NCBI GenBank assembly: GCA_030628905.1
Contig: DAOVQB010000086.1
Coordinates: 1-17,967, forward strand
DNA: 17,967 bases
Direction of reading: 5' to 3'
Source: DAOVQB01 sp023128935
GTDB lineage: Bacteria; Eisenbacteria; RBG-16-71-46; CAIMUX01; WJJG01
How positions within the stretch are numbered: the first letter of the stretch is position 1; each line of letters starts with the position of its first letter. This document shows, piece after piece, positions 14,317-17,967 of the stretch. A program made the position numbers and the translations under genes. The notes under the pieces were generated by a model. It did no database searches and was not told the DNA's origin. It saw only the letters and a list, made by a program, of their open reading frames with translations.

Positions 14317-15511
14317 GTTGCTCGCAACTCCCCGTCCCACTCCCCTGCCAAATGGAGTGCAGCCAACCCACGATGGCCTCTACCTCCGACCGTTCGAAGG
14401 GGCGCGGAAGCACGGCCCTCCGTCCTGAGGTCTCTCCACCCGGCGGGATCTGCATTTCGCCGTCCACTGTCAGGAGCACAAGCGGGAGCCCCTCCGTCGC
14501 AGATGCCGGATGGGCCCTCCACTGGTCCAGAAGGCTCTCATCCAGGAAGAGTGCCCCTGCACCTCCTAGATCGGCTGGAACGAGCGGATCATCAAGGTCT
14601 CGTGCTTCATTGATCTCGAGCTGAGTCTCATCCAGATGCCGCATAAGGAAGCGACGGGCGAGTGCTGAGGGAGAGATAATCCAGATCCGACGCCCGCCAG
14701 ATTCTGAGGCCATGCTGGATTCCGGGGTCACGCTGGATTCTGAGGCCATGCTAGATTCTGAGGCCATGCTGGATTCCGGGGTCACGCTGGATTCTGAGGC
14801 CATGCTAGATTCCATGGTCATATCAAATCCCGAGACGCCACCAATATCCTCCGTTCGATCTGGGGCCGGTACCTCCTTGGGCTGCTCAGGAATCTGCCGC
14901 GAGAGTGTATGCACCCTCGCAAGCTCAGAAAGCCATTCGATCTCCTCGCTACGACTGCGCAGCTCCTCGACTGTCCAAATCCCCAGAACGCGCTTAACCC
15001 TCATCTGCCTCTCGGCCATGCCGTCCGACAGGGTAAAGGCCTCTGGGACACCGCCCTCTGAAAGGTGCGTATCCACGACCCAGCTCCAGGGAACAGCCAC
15101 ATTGCGTCCCAGCTCGCCCTCACAGACGAGAAAGAGCTTTGAGCCAGCAGGCGGTGGCGATGTATCTGAAGGCATCATGGGCGTCGATTCCGTGCCAAAC
15201 AGGTTGGCAAACTCATGATCCAACGTCTTATTAATCCGAGACTGCAGATCCCCGCCGGTTGCCGGCTGCGTCCCCAGCGCGGCGTCGGACGAATCCCCCG
15301 GTTCAGGCACAGATGCCCGCTCCGGCGCATCCACCCTGCTCCCATCGGCTGAGCCGCTCTGAGATTGCCCCGGTTTTGACCCCTCCCGGGAAACTGCTAG
15401 CGACCCACCCGCGGGGCTTGAGTCCTCACGGGAAGTGGCCTCCATCAAGTCCCCCATCTCCTGGAGGAGCTCGCCGAAGAGCACCATGAGCCGTCGTACA
15501 CTATCTTGCAT
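14237..15511 (-). CDS. Linker-rich protein with receiver-like C-terminal domain
   Basis: I do not recognise this as a named family. A short N-terminal helix (MQDSVRRLMVLFGELLQEMG) is followed by a Ser/Gly/Pro-rich disordered stretch. Then comes a folded block, KLFLVCEGELGRNVAVPWSW to VKRVLGIWTVEEL, vaguely like a CheW beta-barrel half. A six-residue repeat linker (SMASES/SVTPES) follows, and finally a domain beginning GGRRIWIISPSALARRFLMR with alternating strands and helices (ALFLDESLLDQW, LPLVLLTVDG, RRAVLPRPF). That last part has the strand order of a CheY-like receiver, but neither the double Asp nor a clear Lys is retained, so it is a pseudo-receiver at best. ATG 15511 gives an 11-nt overlap with the upstream gene; an in-frame GTG at 15592 would overlap by 92 nt. 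The 3' end runs 80 nt into the response-regulator gene. It is probably an adaptor between the membrane protein and the regulator. Confidence 0.75.
   Translation of the reverse strand: MQDSVRRLMVLFGELLQEMGDLMEATSREDSSPAGGSLAVSREGSKPGQSQSGSADGSRVDAPERASVPEPGDSSDAALGTQPATGGDLQSRINKTLDHEFANLFGTESTPMMPSDTSPPPAGSKLFLVCEGELGRNVAVPWSWVVDTHLSEGGVPEAFTLSDGMAERQMRVKRVLGIWTVEELRSRSEEIEWLSELARVHTLSRQIPEQPKEVPAPDRTEDIGGVSGFDMTMESSMASESSVTPESSMASESSMASESSVTPESSMASESGGRRIWIISPSALARRFLMRHLDETQLEINEARDLDDPLVPADLGGAGALFLDESLLDQWRAHPASATEGLPLVLLTVDGEMQIPPGGETSGRRAVLPRPFERSEVEAIVGWLHSIWQGSGTGSCEQHGSEEDDTWLFADPFGTSGAGEHSGR
14700..14807 (-). repeat. 6 x 18-bp (2 x 54-bp) tandem repeat in the adaptor gene
   Basis: On the plus strand, units GATTCTGAGGCCATGCTG (A) and GATTCCGGGGTCACGCTG (B) are arranged A-B-A', A-B-A', where A' ends in CTA. 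The two 54-bp halves (14700-14753 and 14754-14807) are identical, implying a recent duplication of a three-unit block. On the coding strand it gives alternating SMASES and SVTPES. Confidence 0.95.
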
Positions 15512-16748
15512 TGCCCGATTGCTGCGACGAACCACTGTCAGATTCCTCCCCCTGGATCGCCTCGACTCCCCAGGGCCCGCCATGTACTTCACCCGCGCGC
15601 ACCATCAGGGTCCGCAACCGCTCACCCAGCCGGGCCCAAGCCCCCTGCAACCGGGCCACCTCCCGGGAGAGCGCGCTCACCTCCCGGCTTGTTCCTGCCA
15701 CTTGGGCGGACAGCTTCTCTAGTCCTCCAGCGATCCGACCGCCAGAGCAATCCACCCGCTTGCGCGCATTGGAGAGCGATGTCTCGAGCATGCCTAGGCT
15801 CTCCTGCACCCAGGAGTTCCAATTCCTCAATCGATCGGTCTCGTGGGCTGTTGTGCTTGGTCCCGGTTGGTCCGCAGCCATACCGGTTAGCGCTCCTTGT
15901 CCCACACAGACAGCAGACTGGCTGAGCGCTTCCTCGATCTCGCGTCTCCAGCTCTCAATGCCCAACCGGAGATCATTGAGCAGGCCTTCGGCCTCCCGCC
16001 AAGTCGAGGACTGCTCTGGGGCGGTGTTCAGGCTCCGTTCCAGTCGCTCCAGCTCCACTGCCAGCTGCGTCTGCTGAAGGAAACAGCTCTCGGCCTTCTT
16101 TACAATCTGCTCAATCGTAAGGGTTTCTTCGCGCCAGTCCTGTTCCAGGAGGCTCTGAAGCCGCGCAAGGCCCTCGGCTGCCTCCCGTACGCGCTCCTCC
16201 CGGGCCTCGAAAAACCCCAGCAGGCGCCGGGTCAATGAGTCCTTTGACCGCTTCTGAGACCACTGATCGAGCGCGAGTTTGTTCGCCTCCGCGCTGTCCA
16301 GGACCGATTCGATCTCAGCCCTGAATGCCTCCAGTTCCCTCACGGATTTGGCACCCGAGAGATTCTGCCTAAGAAGCACCCGCACGCGATCGCAGAGCGC
16401 TGCCATCTCCCAGTCCGCGGCAGGCGGTGGCAATTGACTGAGGAGACGGATCTGCCCGGTATCGAGTGCCCGCAGCAGCCAAACCACCGGCCGGGTGAAA
16501 CGGTCCCCCGCCTGGAGAGCCAGTGCGGCGGCAACGAGAACCGCCAGGAGGATGAGACCAGCCATTATCGCCCGCACCGCTAGGAGCGACAGGCCTGTCT
16601 CTCCTATGGCTCGAGTACAGAGAAACTCAATCAGGATCACGGCCCCCACGCTGAGGATCAGGATGGGAATCATGAATGAAAGCAGAAGACGCCCCCGGAC
16701 CCCTCCCCGACGTAAAGGCTTTGATGGCGTTTGACGCAACTCATCCAT
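15501..16748 (-). CDS. Two-TM membrane protein with HAMP-like linker and coiled coil
   Basis: First gene of the signalling cluster. The basic N-terminus is followed by two membrane helices (about 22-46 and 58-80) with only a short, roughly 12-residue loop between them, so there is no periplasmic sensor domain. Residues about 80-130 (DRFTRPVVWLLRALDTGQI ... EMAALCDRVRVLL) have the Pro and heptad pattern of a HAMP domain. From 130 to about 390 the sequence is heptad-rich helix with many E/R/Q/L and Trp residues, a long cytoplasmic coiled coil. It resembles a methyl-accepting protein in architecture but lacks the conserved hairpin tip (no ...QTNLLALNAAIEAARAGE-like stretch) and has no kinase motifs (H, N, G1 or G2 boxes). 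Its stop lies 11 nt inside the adaptor gene. The upstream SD is weak (GAAAGAG). It probably relays a membrane or cytosolic signal to the adaptor and response regulator. Confidence 0.82.
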   Translation of the reverse strand: MDELRQTPSKPLRRGGVRGRLLLSFMIPILILSVGAVILIEFLCTRAIGETGLSLLAVRAIMAGLILLAVLVAAALALQAGDRFTRPVVWLLRALDTGQIRLLSQLPPPAADWEMAALCDRVRVLLRQNLSGAKSVRELEAFRAEIESVLDSAEANKLALDQWSQKRSKDSLTRRLLGFFEAREERVREAAEGLARLQSLLEQDWREETLTIEQIVKKAESCFLQQTQLAVELERLERSLNTAPEQSSTWREAEGLLNDLRLGIESWRREIEEALSQSAVCVGQGALTGMAADQPGPSTTAHETDRLRNWNSWVQESLGMLETSLSNARKRVDCSGGRIAGGLEKLSAQVAGTSREVSALSREVARLQGAWARLGERLRTLMVRAGEVHGGPWGVEAIQGEESDSGSSQQSGNAR

Positions 16749-17230
16749 CGCCGATTCTCTTTCCCAGGGACGCAGATTGCGAAAACCTGCGCTATCCTCG
16801 GCGCAGAATGCAAGGCTCCGCTGCGCAGTGCGCCAAGGCTCCGGTGGTCATATATGCCAAATGCCGCGATCAGCAGCCCAAGAGGATAAAACCAACCACC
16901 CGGGGATCTGTCTCCCGGAGTGAAGTTACGGTCCTCGCGGACGCACTGCCGGAAGGCCGATCGCTCTGCTGCAGTTCGCACTAGCCTCAAGACGCAAATC
17001 CGCCATCACGGGGTTTCTGGTCATCTGCGGGCCCCGGCCTCCCACATTTCCCCCTGGACGGAGTAGGGCGCCATGTCTACTGGCACAGCTGGCACAGCCG
17101 TTGCTGATTCCATGTACGCAGAACCTAGCACCTGCAGCATGGAATCGCAGCGATGAGGTGTCAACGGGATTCTGAAATTGCACCCAGGCCTTGACGGACG
17201 GGCAAGGTTCCAAGAAGGGGGTCTTAGGCC
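16749..17230. other. 482-bp divergent gap with a long inverted repeat
   Basis: The gap lies between the signalling cluster (-) and the right-edge gene (+), and should contain both promoters, but I see no convincing hexamer pairs. The clearest structure is GATTCCATG (17106-17114) paired with CATGGAATC (17138-17146), a perfect 9-bp stem that GCTG/CAGC can lengthen across a bulge, with GCAG/CTGC possible inside the loop. A smaller stem, CCTTG/CAAGG (17189-17193/17203-17207), lies nearer the gene. A 106-codon minus frame (16670-16990) with one hydrophobic stretch overlaps the start of the membrane gene and is probably spurious. Confidence 0.45.
17103..17151 (+). other. Hairpin element upstream of the right-edge gene
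   Basis: A 9-bp perfect inverted repeat with a 23-nt loop, about 80 bp upstream of the ATG at 17231. It may be a leader RNA structure or a dimeric protein site; nothing in sequence decides. Confidence 0.45.
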
Positions 17231-17967
17231 ATGAGATTCCGAGATGGCTACCTGGACATCAAGAGCTCCTCGCGAGACGTAAGGCCGACCTACTTCTTTA
17301 TGATGAAATGCTTGCTTTACTCGCGCATGGAGACCGGGCTTGTCTCGAACAAGGACTTCTACGATGAAGATGTGAATGTCTATATTGCGCATCTGCTCAA
17401 TTCGTTTATTGATCCCAACTATGTGCAGCGGGCAAACAAGTACTTATCGAAGTATGACACCGAAGTTTTCCACAGGCTTGAAGACTCGAAGGATGCCAGA
17501 CTGAAGTACACGCTGTACAAAACCAATGCCGACTTCCTGCTCATCTCCTTGGGCATCTTCGATAACGCGACCGGCCTGGACCCTACCACTTCATCGTCGC
17601 CGATCTCCCCGGAGAGAAAGATCTTTCAGCCCTCGGAGGAAGCCTACATTGGCCGCGGCAAGACCTACTACAGGTTTGCGTACACATACAGCCAGATGAT
17701 CCACGATCCGCACGCTGCGATCACCGACGTCATGGAGAAACTCAGTGAGGGGTTTGAGAAGTACATCCGCATCCTTGCGCACATGCGTGGTGAGTACCTG
17801 AACCTGATGGACAGGCTTTCGCGTGGTGAGATCTATCATCTGGAACGTACGGTTGATGAGTCAAAGAAAACAGAGGACTTGAAGCAGAAGCAGGACCGCT
17901 TCCTCGATCTGTACATGGACTGGAAAAAAGACAACAGCCCGGAGACCCGGGCAGAACTCGACGAGTT
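17231..17967 (+). CDS. Unrecognised protein, 3' partial
   Basis: An open frame from ATG 17231 runs to the right edge without a stop (245 codons visible). AAGGGGG lies about 9-10 nt upstream. The product begins MRFRDGYLDIKSSSRDVRPT, has no signal peptide or membrane helix, and is mixed alpha-helical and acidic/basic with many Tyr and Lys. The visible part ends in a helix-rich, probably coiled-coil stretch (VDESKKTEDLKQKQDRFLDL). Codon use is less G+C-rich than that of the genes to the left. I recognise no catalytic motif or family. It faces away from the signalling cluster, and a possible leader hairpin lies 80 bp upstream. The coding call rests on length, start context and normal amino-acid composition. 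Confidence 0.8.
   Translation, partial: MRFRDGYLDIKSSSRDVRPTYFFMMKCLLYSRMETGLVSNKDFYDEDVNVYIAHLLNSFIDPNYVQRANKYLSKYDTEVFHRLEDSKDARLKYTLYKTNADFLLISLGIFDNATGLDPTTSSSPISPERKIFQPSEEAYIGRGKTYYRFAYTYSQMIHDPHAAITDVMEKLSEGFEKYIRILAHMRGEYLNLMDRLSRGEIYHLERTVDESKKTEDLKQKQDRFLDLYMDWKKDNSPETRAELDE

Noticed and set aside
15501..16748. Methyl-accepting chemotaxis protein
   Set aside because: Two TM helices, HAMP-like linker and coiled coil fit, but the highly conserved signalling hairpin tip is absent and there is no ligand-binding domain.
16670..16990. 106-codon minus frame with a hydrophobic GWFYPLGLLIAAFGIYD stretch
   Set aside because: It overlaps the start of the coiled-coil membrane gene in another frame for about 79 nt and ends in Cys/Arg-rich shadow sequence. 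No start context supports it.

Overview
The window looks like a G+C-rich Gram-negative bacterium. It encodes an Omp85-type outer-membrane barrel and several exported or inner-membrane proteins. The arginyl-tRNA synthetase matches the Bacteroidetes-type form of the enzyme. A decayed beta-helix surface-protein fragment is of a kind common in uncultivated FCB-group lineages such as Eisenbacteria. The lineage is an inference held with low confidence; there is no rRNA, tRNA, phage or CRISPR locus here to anchor it.

Layout. (1) 3-1865 (+): arginyl-tRNA synthetase, cut by the left edge. (2) 2051-5689 (-): undecaprenyl diphosphate synthase, then a trans-prenyl diphosphate synthase (11-nt overlap), then, after a 254-bp gap, a four-helix membrane protein with a very long Arg/Asp/Ser-rich tail built on 14-residue repeats. 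(3) 6036-6932 (+): a rhamnulose-1-phosphate aldolase-like class II aldolase carrying a 3 x 36-bp repeat insertion. (4) 6901-7245: a gap unusually rich in inverted repeats, leading into (5) 7246-10598 (+): a POTRA-less Omp85-type barrel translationally coupled (ATGA) to an exported 599-residue protein of unknown function. (6) 10734-12719: a gene graveyard with an AAA_14/DUF4143 ATPase remnant (-), a frameshifted beta-helix remnant (+), one intact DUF6544-like gene (+), a half integron-type site and a small CxxC peptide fragment. (7) 12673-16748 (-): a three-gene signalling cluster made of a two-TM coiled-coil membrane protein, a linker-rich protein with a receiver-like C-terminus, and a REC-GAF-HD-GYP response regulator whose HD-GYP site is degenerate. 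(8) 17231-end (+): an unrecognised gene running off the right edge.

Functional themes. The two prenyl enzymes supply polyprenyl carriers for the cell envelope and possibly prenyl chains for quinones. The Omp85-type barrel and its coupled partner are an envelope module. The minus-strand cluster probably turns a membrane or cytoplasmic signal into a phosphorelay output that no longer depends on canonical cyclic-di-GMP hydrolysis. A recurring oddity is in-frame short tandem repeats (42, 36, 36 and 18/54 bp) inside four different genes, always in a linker or insertion and always a multiple of three.
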